Below are positions 53,339-61,992 of a stretch of 64,000 nt of DNA, piece by piece. Location of the stretch: NCBI GenBank assembly GCA_905480195.1, contig CAJQPN010000029.1, forward strand, positions 1-64,000. The letters run 5' to 3'. The translations under genes and the position numbers were made by a program. The first letter of the stretch is position 1. Each line of letters opens with the position of its first letter. Below the pieces are notes generated by a model, which saw only the letters and a list, made by a program, of their open reading frames with translations, was not told where the DNA came from and ran no database searches. This DNA is from an uncultured Acidimicrobiales bacterium. Its GTDB lineage: Bacteria; Actinomycetota; Acidimicrobiia; Acidimicrobiales; Aldehydirespiratoraceae.

Positions 53339-54136
53339 ATGGAAGCTGTCGAGACGTTCCGCGAACTTTTCGAGATTCGCGAGACCGACCCCGATGTCTG
53401 GCTGGCGCCGAACATGCACTACCCCTGGGGCCGGGTCTACGGGGGGCAGGTCGCAGCCCAAGGACTGTTCGCCGCGGCGCAGACGGTCGACTCCGCCTAC
53501 CTTCCTCACTCGATCCACGCCTACTTCATCCGCCAGGGCATCTCTGACGAACCGATCATGTATGAGGTCGATCGGATCCGAAATGGCCGTTCGTTCGTCA
53601 CCCGTCGGGTGCTCGCCCGTCAGGCAGGCGGGGTGATGCTCAACCTTTCGGTCTCGTTTCAACGGCCCGAGGACGAACCCGAGTTGCTCACCATTGCGAT
53701 GCCGGATGACTTTGCGCTCGACCCCGACGCATCCGAGAACTCGTTCGTCGCGCCGATGGTTCGCAAAGAGGACCCTGGACCGCGGGCGCGTGCCTGGGTT
53801 CGTATCGGTGACGACTACGAACCGTCCCCCTTGATGGAGGCGGTCGCCCACACCTTTGCGTCCGATGATCTCCCCACCGAGGCCGTCATGTACGCCCATC
53901 CTCTTGGCCGGCCCGACTTCAGTGCTCCTGACAGCGAACGGGCGTACTTCGGCGCGTCGCTCGACCACGCCGTTTGGTTCCACGACCTCACGCCGGCCTC
54001 CGAGTGGACGTTGCACGACTTTCGTTCGAGCGGGGTTCGGGGTGGTCGCGGGGTCGCCCAAGGTGATCTGTGGAGTAGCGACGGTCGGCACGTCGCCACG
54101 GTCGCCCAAGAGGTCGTGCTGCGCGTCGCCCGCTAA
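53339..54136 (+). CDS. tesB: Acyl-CoA thioesterase II (TesB)
   Basis: This 265-residue double-hotdog thioesterase has WGRVYGGQVAAQGLFAA, SIHAYFIRQG with the family's HSxHxYF-type pattern, and second-hotdog features including ASLDHAVWFHD (catalytic Asp) and QGDLWSSDGRHVATVAQE (catalytic Gln region). It hydrolyses medium- to long-chain acyl-CoA. The ATG at 53339 lies in CCATGG opposite an alternative start of the VOC gene. It is near other lipid genes but not coupled to them. Confidence 0.94.
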   Translation: MEAVETFRELFEIRETDPDVWLAPNMHYPWGRVYGGQVAAQGLFAAAQTVDSAYLPHSIHAYFIRQGISDEPIMYEVDRIRNGRSFVTRRVLARQAGGVMLNLSVSFQRPEDEPELLTIAMPDDFALDPDASENSFVAPMVRKEDPGPRARAWVRIGDDYEPSPLMEAVAHTFASDDLPTEAVMYAHPLGRPDFSAPDSERAYFGASLDHAVWFHDLTPASEWTLHDFRSSGVRGGRGVAQGDLWSSDGRHVATVAQEVVLRVAR

Positions 54137-54147
54137 GTTCCGCAAGC

Positions 54148-54663
54148 GTGACGTTCACCCTTCGCCGTCCAGCGGCTCGAGTCGTACTCCTCGATCGAGA
54201 GGGCCATGTCTTCCTGATTCACGCGGAGGACCCGATCGATCCGTACAAGCCCGACTGGTTGGAGATCCCAGGTGGCGGCATCGGATGGAACGAGGACTCT
54301 GGTGCCGCTGCGCTTCGCGAGCTCCACGAGGAGACCGGTATCCCGAACGTCGAGATGGGCCCCTGCGTGTGGGTCCAGCAAACCGAGTACGACTTCGCCG
54401 GGTACCACTTTGAGTCTGACGATCGGATTCACGTGGCGTGGTGCGACGGCGGAACCTACGATCCGAAGGGTCTCGAGGCGCTCGAGGCAGCAGCGTTCAT
54501 GGGGGCGCGATGGTGGAGCGTTGACGAACTCCTCGCTGACGAGGCACCCACTGTGCCCGCCCGTTTACGCGAGTTCCTGCCTGCCCTGGTCGCAGGTCAG
54601 ATTCCGGCCCAACCGATCGACATCACCCCACCACCCGAACAAGGCGGCCGCGTCAGTCGATGA
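54148..54663 (+). CDS. NUDIX hydrolase
   Basis: This 171-residue protein has a complete Nudix box, G-x5-E-x7-REL-x-EET-G-I, in the segment GGIGWNEDSGAAALRELHEE. It hydrolyses a nucleoside-diphosphate-linked substrate with Mg2+. The N-terminal RPAARVVLLDREGHVFLIHAED is a normal Nudix strand order. GTG start at 54148, 11 bases after tesB. Its last 11 bases overlap the convergent TetR gene. Confidence 0.93.
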   Translation: MTFTLRRPAARVVLLDREGHVFLIHAEDPIDPYKPDWLEIPGGGIGWNEDSGAAALRELHEETGIPNVEMGPCVWVQQTEYDFAGYHFESDDRIHVAWCDGGTYDPKGLEALEAAAFMGARWWSVDELLADEAPTVPARLREFLPALVAGQIPAQPIDITPPPEQGGRVSR

Positions 54664-55246
54664 CTCCTTCGCGGCGGCCGCGCAGACCCCGCCAGGCGAG
54701 CTCGGTGACGAGCACGGTCATCGTGTCGAGATCGAGCCCATCGGCACCGAGCGCCCAGTACCGACCGGTCGCCTCAGCGAGTCCGACGATTCCGTGGGCA
54801 AGCGTCATCCGGGCGAGAGGCGATGCGCCATCGATCGTGATGAGGTCGGCGATCACCGCAGCAATCTCGCGTTCGAGTTGGTGGACCTCTCGGCTGAAGG
54901 TGTCGTCGATGCGGACGCCTTCGCCGAAGAGCAACCGGAACTGGTCCGGGTGCGACGAGACGAAGTCGAAGTAGGCGCGAAATCCGAACTGCACCTGTTC
55001 ATAGGGGGTGGCGGCCGCCGAGACCGCCTCGACCACGACCGACCGCATGCGATCGGCGACGTCGCTCAGGAGATGAAGGAACAGTTCGTGCTTGGACGGG
55101 AAGTGCTGGTAGAGGACCGGCTTGGTGACGCCGGCCTCAGCCGCCACGGCATCCATTGTCGAGGCCTGGTAACCCTCGGCTGCGAAGACCACTATCGCCG
55201 CATCGACCAATGCGGCCTTACGTTCGGCGGCGGGCAGGCGGGGCAT
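54653..55246 (-). CDS. TetR family transcriptional regulator
   Basis: This 197-residue regulator has the TetR HTH at residues 10-50 (AAIVVFAAEGYQASTMDAVA, then GVTKPVLYQHFPSKHELF) and an all-helical ligand domain. It is the last gene of a minus-strand unit with a glycosyltransferase and a two-TM protein, overlapping the latter by one base. It may control the glycosyltransferase unit or a nearby lipid gene; no palindromic site is obvious upstream. Confidence 0.93.
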   Translation of the reverse strand: MPRLPAAERKAALVDAAIVVFAAEGYQASTMDAVAAEAGVTKPVLYQHFPSKHELFLHLLSDVADRMRSVVVEAVSAAATPYEQVQFGFRAYFDFVSSHPDQFRLLFGEGVRIDDTFSREVHQLEREIAAVIADLITIDGASPLARMTLAHGIVGLAEATGRYWALGADGLDLDTMTVLVTELAWRGLRGRREGVID

Positions 55247-55539
55247 CAGCCGATCTCCCGGCCGTGTTCGAGGTCGTCGCGCGCTGCGGCCTTGACTGCG
55301 TACCCCACCACGATGGCGGGTGCGAGCACGATCGATCCGGTGACGATGCAGGTGATGACGATCTGTGACACGGCCGTTGTGAAGGTGGTGACGAGTCCGA
55401 CGAAGAACACGATGAGCGCAAGCCCGAACAACGAATAGCCGATGCGCTGGCCGAGTTGGGCGAGCCGGGTTGCCTTCGCCCGCTGGGCGAGCACCGGGTC
55501 GGCGGAATCCGCCTGCGGGGTCTTGTCGGCGGTCATCAA
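55246..55539 (-). CDS. Small two-TM membrane protein
   Basis: This 97-residue protein has a hydrophilic N-terminus, two hydrophobic segments (IGYSLFGLALIVFFVGLVTT and IVITCIVTGSIVLAPAIVVG) and a short charged cytoplasmic tail (AARDDLEHGREIG). It lies 4 bases after the glycosyltransferase and overlaps the TetR start by one base. Actinobacteria have many such DUF-type proteins; no function can be assigned. Confidence 0.8.
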   Translation of the reverse strand: MMTADKTPQADSADPVLAQRAKATRLAQLGQRIGYSLFGLALIVFFVGLVTTFTTAVSQIVITCIVTGSIVLAPAIVVGYAVKAAARDDLEHGREIG

Positions 55540-55543
55540 GGGT

Positions 55544-56575
55544 TCACGGTAGCCATCCGGCCTCGGCGAACAATGCCTTGATCGCGCCGGTCATTGCGTC
55601 GAGCGACAGTTCTTCGAGCGCAACCCGGCGGTTGTGTTCGATGAGGACGGGGTCTGGATCGGTGAGATAGTTCTGCAACGGACGGTGATCGTCGGTCGGG
55701 AACCAGCGAAAGCCGAGAGTGCGTAACTCGTCGGCCACGGGGTACGGCCCGACGGCGACGGGAAGGCCGTGAATGGCTGCTTCGACCGGGGGGTTCCCGA
55801 ACCCCTCCCAGGTCGACGGGAACAGTACGGCGGTTGCGGCTCGGTAGAGCTCGCTCGGCTCGACGTCGGGGGCGCCATGGACGACGCGGCACCGTGCCGC
55901 AGCGAGGATGGCGGCCAGTTCGTCGCCGTAGCCATCTTCAGCAGGTCCCCACAGCCAGTAGGTGCCGCCGATCGCCTCGGTCAGTGCGACGGCGGTGGGG
56001 ACGTCCTTGCGCGGGATCGCCCGCACCGGGTGCGCAAGGACGATCTCGTCGGTGGCGATGTCGAGAGCAGCGCGAACGTGCGGCGCTGTCCCGACCGGGG
56101 TTTGCGGGGGGAACCCGTTGTAGATCCGGGTCGCGTGGAGTCCTCGATCGGCGAACTCGCGACGGGTCAACTCGTTGATGACCACATGTCGCCATGCCGG
56201 ATCATCGACCGGGAGTTCGGTGATGTGGGCGAAGTGCGCCCGCTGCCACGGCGGGTCGTGGTGGTGCATCACCGTTGGCCGTCCTCGGCACACGTCGGCT
56301 ACCGCACGGGCTGCGGGGAGGTTCAGCGGAATCGAGCAGAGGTTCTCGACCACGATCAGATCGGCGTCGGCGAGTACCTCCCGTACGGTGTCTGTGTCGG
56401 GGGGAACGTCGGCACCGATCTCGAGTCCGGCTACGGTCCGGTCGACCGGCCCCTCACCGGCGACGGTGAACGAGTCGAACCCCAGGGTGGCCACAGCGTC
56501 CTGCCAGTGCTTCGCCACGACCGACACACCGTCGGTGAGACCCAACCGAAATGAGATGAAGGCGCACACGGGCAT
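55544..56575 (-). CDS. Glycosyltransferase, GT4-like
   Basis: This protein of about 343 residues has a GT-B layout: an N-terminal SFRLGLTDGVSVVAKHWQ, then a donor-binding half with VLFPSTWEGFGNPPVEAAIHG containing the E-x7-E motif, and LAHPVRAIPRKDVPTAV, which has the R-x4-K type phosphate binder. It transfers a sugar from a nucleotide donor. Its start codon shares bases with that of the divergent GH63-like hydrolase, so the two genes form a head-to-head pair, possibly for one glycoside such as an osmolyte. Acceptor unknown. Confidence 0.88.
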   Translation of the reverse strand: MPVCAFISFRLGLTDGVSVVAKHWQDAVATLGFDSFTVAGEGPVDRTVAGLEIGADVPPDTDTVREVLADADLIVVENLCSIPLNLPAARAVADVCRGRPTVMHHHDPPWQRAHFAHITELPVDDPAWRHVVINELTRREFADRGLHATRIYNGFPPQTPVGTAPHVRAALDIATDEIVLAHPVRAIPRKDVPTAVALTEAIGGTYWLWGPAEDGYGDELAAILAAARCRVVHGAPDVEPSELYRAATAVLFPSTWEGFGNPPVEAAIHGLPVAVGPYPVADELRTLGFRWFPTDDHRPLQNYLTDPDPVLIEHNRRVALEELSLDAMTGAIKALFAEAGWLP

Positions 56576-57788
56576 GAAGACCACGATGCCGGATCCGGAC
56601 GACGTCCCCACAACCGAGCAGGTCAAAGCCCTGGTCGTTCCGATCATGGAGGCGGCCTGGGTCGAGCACGGATACACCGCACCCAACACGGAGGTGTACC
56701 CCTGGCTCTGGCTTTGGGACTCCTGTTTTCACGTCTTGATCTGGCAGGCGCTCGACCGTCACGATCGAGCCGCCACGGAGCTTCGCTGCGTGCTCGAGAC
56801 CCAGGATGGGGCCGGATTCGTGCCCCACATGGGCTACCAAGTCGATCCCGGTGCGGCAAAGGGGTTCTGGGGTCGTGCAGGGGCTTCTTCGATCACACAA
56901 CCGCCGATGTATGGCCACGCGATTGCTCAGTTGCTCCGAGCGGGTGTCGATGTCGACGATGATGCGATCGGACGTGCGGAGCGTGGGCTTCGCTTCCTGG
57001 TGGAGCGTCGTCGTCGCGACTCCTCCGGATTGATTGAGGTCGTCCATCCCTGGGAGACGGGGTGTGATGACTCTCCCCGCTGGGATCATTACTGCCCCGG
57101 AGCCGGCTTTGACCTCGAACGGTGGCGGCAACATAAACGTGAACTGCTCGAGACCATTGAGCGAGGCGCTGCGGGCGAACCACTCGCCAACCCGGCCTTC
57201 GGCGCCGCACCGGTCAGTTTCTCGGCACTGACGGCCTGGAACATCCGGGAGTTCGCTTCGGCATCGGGCCGACACGACCTCCTTCCGTTCGCAAGCGAAT
57301 TGGCCGATGCGGTTGCAGCGCGTTGGAGCACCGAACGTTCGACCTGGGTCGATGCCGGGCCTGGTGCCTCAACGTCGGGGTCCCTCCAGACCGCCGACGC
57401 GTTCACGGCGCTGTTGGTGGTCGACGACCCGCAACAGCGAGAAGCGGCGATTGCTGCGCTGGCTGATGTCGACGCGTACGCCGGTCGTTTCGGCCCGAGG
57501 GGCGTGCACCCCGACGAGCCGATGTACGACCCTGCGAGCTACTGGCGCGGACCCGTTTGGCCGCAGATCGCCTATCTGCTCTGGCTCGGTGTGCTGGGCG
57601 ATCCGGCCGCGCGCCACGTTGCTGATCGCCTGCGCGATCGCACGATCGTCGGCGCCGTTCTGTCGGGCTTCGCCGAGTACTGGGACGGAGACACCGCCGT
57701 TGGTAGGGGGGCGGTTCCTCAGTCGTGGACAGCGTTGGCGCTTGTACTCGCAAACACGCGAACGATCTCGCCTTCGTCTTCGGGGTAG
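56574..57788 (+). CDS. GH63-like / mannosylglycerate-hydrolase (MGH1)-like glycoside hydrolase
   Basis: This protein of about 404 residues has an (alpha/alpha)6-barrel hydrolase pattern with YPWLWLWDSCFHVLIW, the general-acid Asp region WDSCF and the late MYDPASYWRGPVWPQIAYLL, as in glucosylglycerate/mannosylglycerate hydrolases and trehalase-like GH63 enzymes. ATG codons at 56574 and 56586 are possible; the first overlaps the glycosyltransferase start. The 3' end overlaps the convergent DUF5317 gene by 70 bases. Pairing with a glycosyltransferase suggests turnover of a compatible-solute glycoside, which is inference. Confidence 0.85.
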   Translation: MKTTMPDPDDVPTTEQVKALVVPIMEAAWVEHGYTAPNTEVYPWLWLWDSCFHVLIWQALDRHDRAATELRCVLETQDGAGFVPHMGYQVDPGAAKGFWGRAGASSITQPPMYGHAIAQLLRAGVDVDDDAIGRAERGLRFLVERRRRDSSGLIEVVHPWETGCDDSPRWDHYCPGAGFDLERWRQHKRELLETIERGAAGEPLANPAFGAAPVSFSALTAWNIREFASASGRHDLLPFASELADAVAARWSTERSTWVDAGPGASTSGSLQTADAFTALLVVDDPQQREAAIAALADVDAYAGRFGPRGVHPDEPMYDPASYWRGPVWPQIAYLLWLGVLGDPAARHVADRLRDRTIVGAVLSGFAEYWDGDTAVGRGAVPQSWTALALVLANTRTISPSSSG

Positions 57789-58423
57789 AGCGGGCGGAGG
57801 TCGGTCCGGAGTTCGATGACCGAACCTTCGCGCTCGTCGGTCTCGTGCCACCCGAATGCTTCGAGACTGGCGAGACAGCTCGCAGGAAGGAACCGCCGCC
57901 GCCGCTGCACCATCGCGTTGCCCACGACGCTGACGATCCCGACCAGCACGATCAGGTCGCCGAACGACAAGACCTGATCGAACAGGGCGATGGGGATGGT
58001 GTCGCCGAGCCAGCTGAACGGCGTGTCTGCGGTGGCGAGTTCGCGAGGACCGGTGAGGATCACCCGGTCGAGGTCGGCCTCGGCCACCATCCCAGCTTCG
58101 ACGAGCGCCATCGGCCGGACCGGTGTCGCTCCGGTCACGATGAGTGGTGCGAGGTTGACGAGGATTCCGATCCCGACGACCGGCATGCCAGCCAGGTGGA
58201 GGTTGCGAAGGGCAAAAACCAGCCCGGCGACGAGCCCGCCGATCGCCAGCGCCTCGGATGCAGGCAGTTCAACTCGGTCGACACCGAAACCGATGATGAG
58301 CGCGGCGACCAGCAGCGGCAGGCTGTGGAGCCGCGTATCGGCGATGCTCGTGATGCGGCCACCACGGGCAGTGCCAAGTGCGAGGGCGACAACGATGGTC
58401 AAGATGAGGGGCGCGAAGGTCAC
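57719..58423 (-). CDS. DUF5317 family membrane protein
   Basis: This 234-residue protein has four to five hydrophobic segments and a conserved central GIGILVNLAPLIVTGATPVRP. A segment DRVILTGPRELATADTPFSWLGD follows, characteristic of DUF5317. The start is a GTG at 58423 behind GGGAGGA. The last third is hydrophilic and overlaps the 3' end of the GH63-like gene by 70 bases. Function unknown. Confidence 0.85.
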   Translation of the reverse strand: MTFAPLILTIVVALALGTARGGRITSIADTRLHSLPLLVAALIIGFGVDRVELPASEALAIGGLVAGLVFALRNLHLAGMPVVGIGILVNLAPLIVTGATPVRPMALVEAGMVAEADLDRVILTGPRELATADTPFSWLGDTIPIALFDQVLSFGDLIVLVGIVSVVGNAMVQRRRRFLPASCLASLEAFGWHETDEREGSVIELRTDLRPLYPEDEGEIVRVFASTSANAVHD

Positions 58424-58507
58424 TGGAGGATTCCTCCCAGTCGTGCCCGCCGACCAACGGGAACTGTAGAGCAGGCCACCATCGAGGTGGTGGAGGCTGA
58501 CCGGAGA

Positions 58508-59149
58508 TCAAAGACCGCTGCCGCGGGCGTCACCCACCAACGGTTCACCGTCGGCGCGCTCGACGTAGCACTGGATGAAGCGGTAGCCCTGCTCCTCGAA
58601 GTTGTTGCGATTGGGCGTGATGGCCCCGATGTTGAGCGCCGATGTTTCGTACACCGAGTCGACCCACGGCTCGAAATAGACGTAACAGGCGGCGAGGGCG
58701 TAGTCCTCCATGATGTCGTCGCCCGGGTAGAAGCTGGGGTGGTCGGCCGGATACGCGAAACGGCTGAACACCTGGGCCTGATGGGGAAAATCGCACGGCA
58801 GTCGGGTTGTGACGGTGCTCACCACACCCCGGTTGAGGCGCTCGACCCGGTCGAAACACTCGTTCACGGCGAGCAGGTATTCGTTGATGACGATGCCAGG
58901 AATCGTCAGAGGTGTGGTGTCGTTCGGCTGGTTCTGCTGAGCGACGGTGCTGGTGGTGCCGTCACCGGTCACCGACCCGTCGAACTCGGCGGCGGCCGCA
59001 TCGAGCGCCGCAGCTGCCGCCGCGGCCGGATCGCGGACGAAATCGTCGCTGCCGTCTCCGCCTCCGCAGGCGACCGCAGTCAAACCCGTCGTCATCATCA
59101 CGGCAACAACGGCGAGTACACGACGGGGCACTGGACACGGAACAGACAC
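58508..59149 (-). CDS. Secreted lipoprotein, septum-formation-like
   Basis: This protein of about 213 residues has a lipoprotein signal peptide (VLAVVAVMMTTGLTAVACGGG, quoted in part: TGLTAVACGGG with the lipid-attached Cys) and an Ala-rich linker. A C-terminal domain contains the Cys residues of NECFDRV, LPCDFPHQAQVF, AACYVYFEP and IQCYVE. That four-Cys layout resembles septum-formation-type proteins of actinobacteria. GTG codons at 59149 and 59131 are both possible starts. It is divergent from ccmA by 75 bases. Function unknown. Confidence 0.75.
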   Translation of the reverse strand: MSVPCPVPRRVLAVVAVMMTTGLTAVACGGGDGSDDFVRDPAAAAAAALDAAAAEFDGSVTGDGTTSTVAQQNQPNDTTPLTIPGIVINEYLLAVNECFDRVERLNRGVVSTVTTRLPCDFPHQAQVFSRFAYPADHPSFYPGDDIMEDYALAACYVYFEPWVDSVYETSALNIGAITPNRNNFEEQGYRFIQCYVERADGEPLVGDARGSGL

Positions 59150-59224
59150 GATAGGCAGAGGCTATTGCAGGTACGAGCGACGTCGACAGGCCCTGGCACG
59201 AGGGAGGCCCGGTAGCCTCGAGCG

Positions 59225-59872
59225 GTGTCCATCATCGCCCTCGATGGCGTCGTCGCCCTGCTGGGCCGGTTTCCTGCTCTCGCCGGAGTCGATCTCGACG
59301 TCGGTGCGGGAGAGATCGTCTTGCTGCAAGGCCCGAACGGAGCCGGCAAGTCGACACTGCTGCGGGTTTGCGCCGGGCTCCAGCGGATTGAGTCGGGCCG
59401 TGCACTCGTCCTCGAGCACGACGTCGTCAGCGATCGCGCCGCGGTTCGCCGCTCGGTCGGACTGCTCGGTCACGACACCGCGCTCTACGACGACCTGAGT
59501 GTCGAGGAAAACCTCCGGTTCTGGGCGAGGGCGTCGCGCGTCGACGTCGATGCAGTCGACGGAGCCCTCGATCGACTCGGCGTGGCCGACCGTCTCCGAG
59601 ACGTGCCCGTGCGCCACCTGTCGGCCGGTCAGCGTCGCCGCACCGCTCTTGCTGCGGTGGTTGTTCGCCGGCCTCGGTTGTGGCTTCTCGACGAGCCGCA
59701 CGCCGGCCTCGATCAGCAGGGCCGCGATCTGATCGACGGTTTGGTCCGCCAAGCTGCCACGGCCGGAGCCACCGTTTTGCTGGCGTCGCACGAACTCGAC
59801 CGCACGATGGGTCTCGCCTCACGTCATGTGACCGTCGCCGGCGGCACCATCACCGAGGATCGGACCATCTGA
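59225..59872 (+). CDS. ccmA: Heme exporter ATP-binding protein CcmA
   Basis: This 215-residue ABC ATPase has Walker A (GPNGAGKSTLL), the signature HLSAGQRRRTAL and Walker B (LWLLDEPHAGLD), all in CcmA-typical spacing. It energises the CcmABCD complex that releases holo-CcmE in System I cytochrome c maturation. GTG start at 59225. Its stop overlaps the ccmB start (TGATG). Confidence 0.95.
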   Translation: MSIIALDGVVALLGRFPALAGVDLDVGAGEIVLLQGPNGAGKSTLLRVCAGLQRIESGRALVLEHDVVSDRAAVRRSVGLLGHDTALYDDLSVEENLRFWARASRVDVDAVDGALDRLGVADRLRDVPVRHLSAGQRRRTALAAVVVRRPRLWLLDEPHAGLDQQGRDLIDGLVRQAATAGATVLLASHELDRTMGLASRHVTVAGGTITEDRTI

Positions 59873-60540
59873 TGTGGCGCGACGTCGTGCTGGTTGCCGG
59901 AAAGGATCTGCGTATCGAATGGCGGTCGCGGGTCACCTTCAGCCAGGTCGTTCCGTTCGCCGGCCTCGTCCTCGTTCTGTTCGGCTTCGCCCTTGATGCG
60001 AATCGACCCGTTCTCGAACGAGCCACGTCCGGGTTGTTCTGGATCACGATCATGTTCGTCACCACGCTCGCCGTGCAACGCTCGACGTCGATCGAGACGA
60101 CAGACGGAGCACGTCGTGCCCTCCTGCTCGCCGGTGTCGAACCGGTGGCCGTCTTCGCAGGAAAGGCCGCTGCCGTCGCCGTGCAGTTGCTTGCGGTCGA
60201 ACTCGTGTTGGTCGGAGGCATCGTCGTGCTCTACGGAGCCGAGATCGACTCGTTTTTGCTCGTTGTCGCTACCTGTCTGGTCGCGACCGTTGGTATCGCT
60301 GCGGCGGGTACTCTGCTTGGTGCATTGGTGGCCGGTGTCCGGGCACGCGAGACGGTGCTCCCGATCTTGCTGCTCCCGGTCTTGGCCCCAGTGCTCATCG
60401 GTGCGACTCGAGCGTTTGACGACGCTCTCGGATCGGTGGCCGTCGATGGATGGGCATGGATCGGCATGCTCGCCGGGTTCGGCCTGATCAACCTGGTGCT
60501 GGGAGCATTGTCCTACGGCGTGCTCTTGGAGGAGACATGA
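59872..60540 (+). CDS. ccmB: Heme exporter membrane protein CcmB
   Basis: This 222-residue protein has six hydrophobic segments and the CcmB opening VLVAGKDLRIEWRSRVTFSQ. It forms the membrane part of the CcmAB transporter. The start overlaps ccmA by one base, and the ccmC start overlaps its stop by 4 bases. The order ccmABC is standard for System I. Confidence 0.94.
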   Translation: MWRDVVLVAGKDLRIEWRSRVTFSQVVPFAGLVLVLFGFALDANRPVLERATSGLFWITIMFVTTLAVQRSTSIETTDGARRALLLAGVEPVAVFAGKAAAVAVQLLAVELVLVGGIVVLYGAEIDSFLLVVATCLVATVGIAAAGTLLGALVAGVRARETVLPILLLPVLAPVLIGATRAFDDALGSVAVDGWAWIGMLAGFGLINLVLGALSYGVLLEET

Positions 60541-61301
60541 CCACCCCCGCAAGCAGCGAAGTCCCGGTGCATACCGGCTCGACCACAACGCGACTCCTCG
60601 GTATCGCCGTACTCGTGGGCCTTGTGGCGCTTATCTTGCTCGGCTTCTTCGGAGCGCCGAAGGACGACGAACAAGCTGACGCCGTGCGTCTGATCTTCGT
60701 CCACGTACCGTCGGCCTTCCTCACATACGCCGCATTCTCGGTCACTGCCGTCGGCTCGGTGATGTGGCTCTGGAAGCGCTCCGTGTGGTGGGACCTCGTT
60801 GCGCACGGGTCCGCCGAGATTGGGGTCGTCTTCTGCAGCCTCACGCTCTTCACCGGTTCGGTCTGGGGCCGCCCAACCTGGAACACCTACTGGGACTGGG
60901 GCGATGTTCGTCTGGTCACCACCTTGATCCTCCTGCTCCTGATGGTCGGCTATCTCGCAGTGCGATCGATGGGTGGCGACGACTCGGCCGTCGCAACGCG
61001 CTCAGCGATCGTTGCGCTTATCGCTGCCGTCAACCTCCCGATCGTTAATCGCTCCGTCGAATGGTGGTTTGACCGCACTCTCCATCAGAAGTCTTCGCTC
61101 ACCGATGGCAATCTTGAGGATCTCACCCTGTTCACACTGCTGCTCGGGGTGGTGGTCTGGTCGCTCTTTTACGTGTGGGTGATGATCCACCGTTTCCGAG
61201 TCGGTTGGCTCGAACGCGAGCTCCGGTTCGGTGATCTCGACCTCGCGCTAGCGCAACGCCGGGCCGAAGCGCACACGATCAACGACGGGGGCGACCGATG
61301 A
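60537..61301 (+). CDS. ccmC: Heme-handling protein CcmC
   Basis: This 254-residue, six-segment heme-handling protein has the tryptophan-rich motif PTWNTYWDWGDVRLV between TM4 and TM5 and histidines at HVPSAF and DLVAHGSAEIG that bind heme. It transfers heme to CcmE. Overlaps ccmB and ccmD by 4 bases each. It is longer than E. coli CcmC mainly in the cytoplasmic C-terminus (RFGDLDLALAQRRAEAHTIN). Confidence 0.94.
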   Translation: MTTPASSEVPVHTGSTTTRLLGIAVLVGLVALILLGFFGAPKDDEQADAVRLIFVHVPSAFLTYAAFSVTAVGSVMWLWKRSVWWDLVAHGSAEIGVVFCSLTLFTGSVWGRPTWNTYWDWGDVRLVTTLILLLLMVGYLAVRSMGGDDSAVATRSAIVALIAAVNLPIVNRSVEWWFDRTLHQKSSLTDGNLEDLTLFTLLLGVVVWSLFYVWVMIHRFRVGWLERELRFGDLDLALAQRRAEAHTINDGGDR

Positions 61302-61450
61302 CGCATCTTGGCTATCTCCTGGTTGGTTGGGGTGTGTCGTTGGGAGCGCTCGGGCTCTACGCCGTCCGGGTGATGCAACGGGGCCGTCGAGCCGCCGCCC
61401 GGGTACCCGCCGACCGTCGCCGATGGCTCGCAGCCGAGGAGACATCGTGA
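61298..61450 (+). CDS. ccmD: Small membrane protein CcmD
   Basis: This 50-residue ORF starts at the ATG overlapping the ccmC stop (ATGA) and ends overlapping the ccmE start (GTGA). It has one hydrophobic segment (LGYLLVGWGVSLGALGLYAV) followed by a basic cytoplasmic tail (RGRRAAARVPADRRRW), the layout of CcmD, which holds CcmE at CcmC. Sequence similarity in CcmD is always weak, so the call rests on position, size and topology. Confidence 0.8.
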   Translation: MTHLGYLLVGWGVSLGALGLYAVRVMQRGRRAAARVPADRRRWLAAEETS

Positions 61451-61992
61451 CGGGCGACCTCACGCCCCAAGAGCCGCGGCCGGCCCGATCGCGTGGCGGC
61501 AAGATCGTGCCCGCAGTAATCGCGATCGGTGTGGCGACCGTCGTCGTCGGGCTCCTCTGGAACCTGGCGAGTGGTTCGCTGTTCTTCTACAACGCCGACG
61601 AGGCCGTCGGCCGTCGAGCCGAGCTCGGCGACGAGCGCTTCACGCTGCAGGGCTCGCCTATTGGCTGTTCGATCACTGAAGGTTTCCGAGGAGACGACCC
61701 GGTCGTGGCGTTCTCGGTGAGCTTCGGTGGTGAAGCGGTCGACATCGTCCATTTCGGTGATCCTGCCGATCTGTTCCAAGCCGACGTGCCGGTGGTTCTC
61801 GACGGGCAGTGGGTACGAGGTGACCCGGGCGTCGGAGGTCGCAACCCGATCGCCGACGATGGCTGGTACTTCGCCTCGGACCGCATGCGCGTCAAGCACG
61901 ACAACGACTACATCAACGACGATGAGTACGACCAACGGTTGGCCGAGAGCGAAGCTGCAACCAAGTTCGCTGCTGAGGCATGCTCGGCGTGA
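61447..61992 (+). CDS. ccmE: Heme chaperone CcmE
   Basis: This 181-residue protein is anchored by one N-terminal TM (IVPAVIAIGVATVVVGLLWN) and then folds as an OB barrel. The covalent heme-binding His lies in MRVKHDNDY, the HxxxY motif of the bacterial His-type CcmE, not the Cys-type found in archaea and sulfate reducers. GTG start at 61447. It carries heme to CcmF for attachment to apocytochrome c. Confidence 0.93.
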   Translation: MTGDLTPQEPRPARSRGGKIVPAVIAIGVATVVVGLLWNLASGSLFFYNADEAVGRRAELGDERFTLQGSPIGCSITEGFRGDDPVVAFSVSFGGEAVDIVHFGDPADLFQADVPVVLDGQWVRGDPGVGGRNPIADDGWYFASDRMRVKHDNDYINDDEYDQRLAESEAATKFAAEACSA

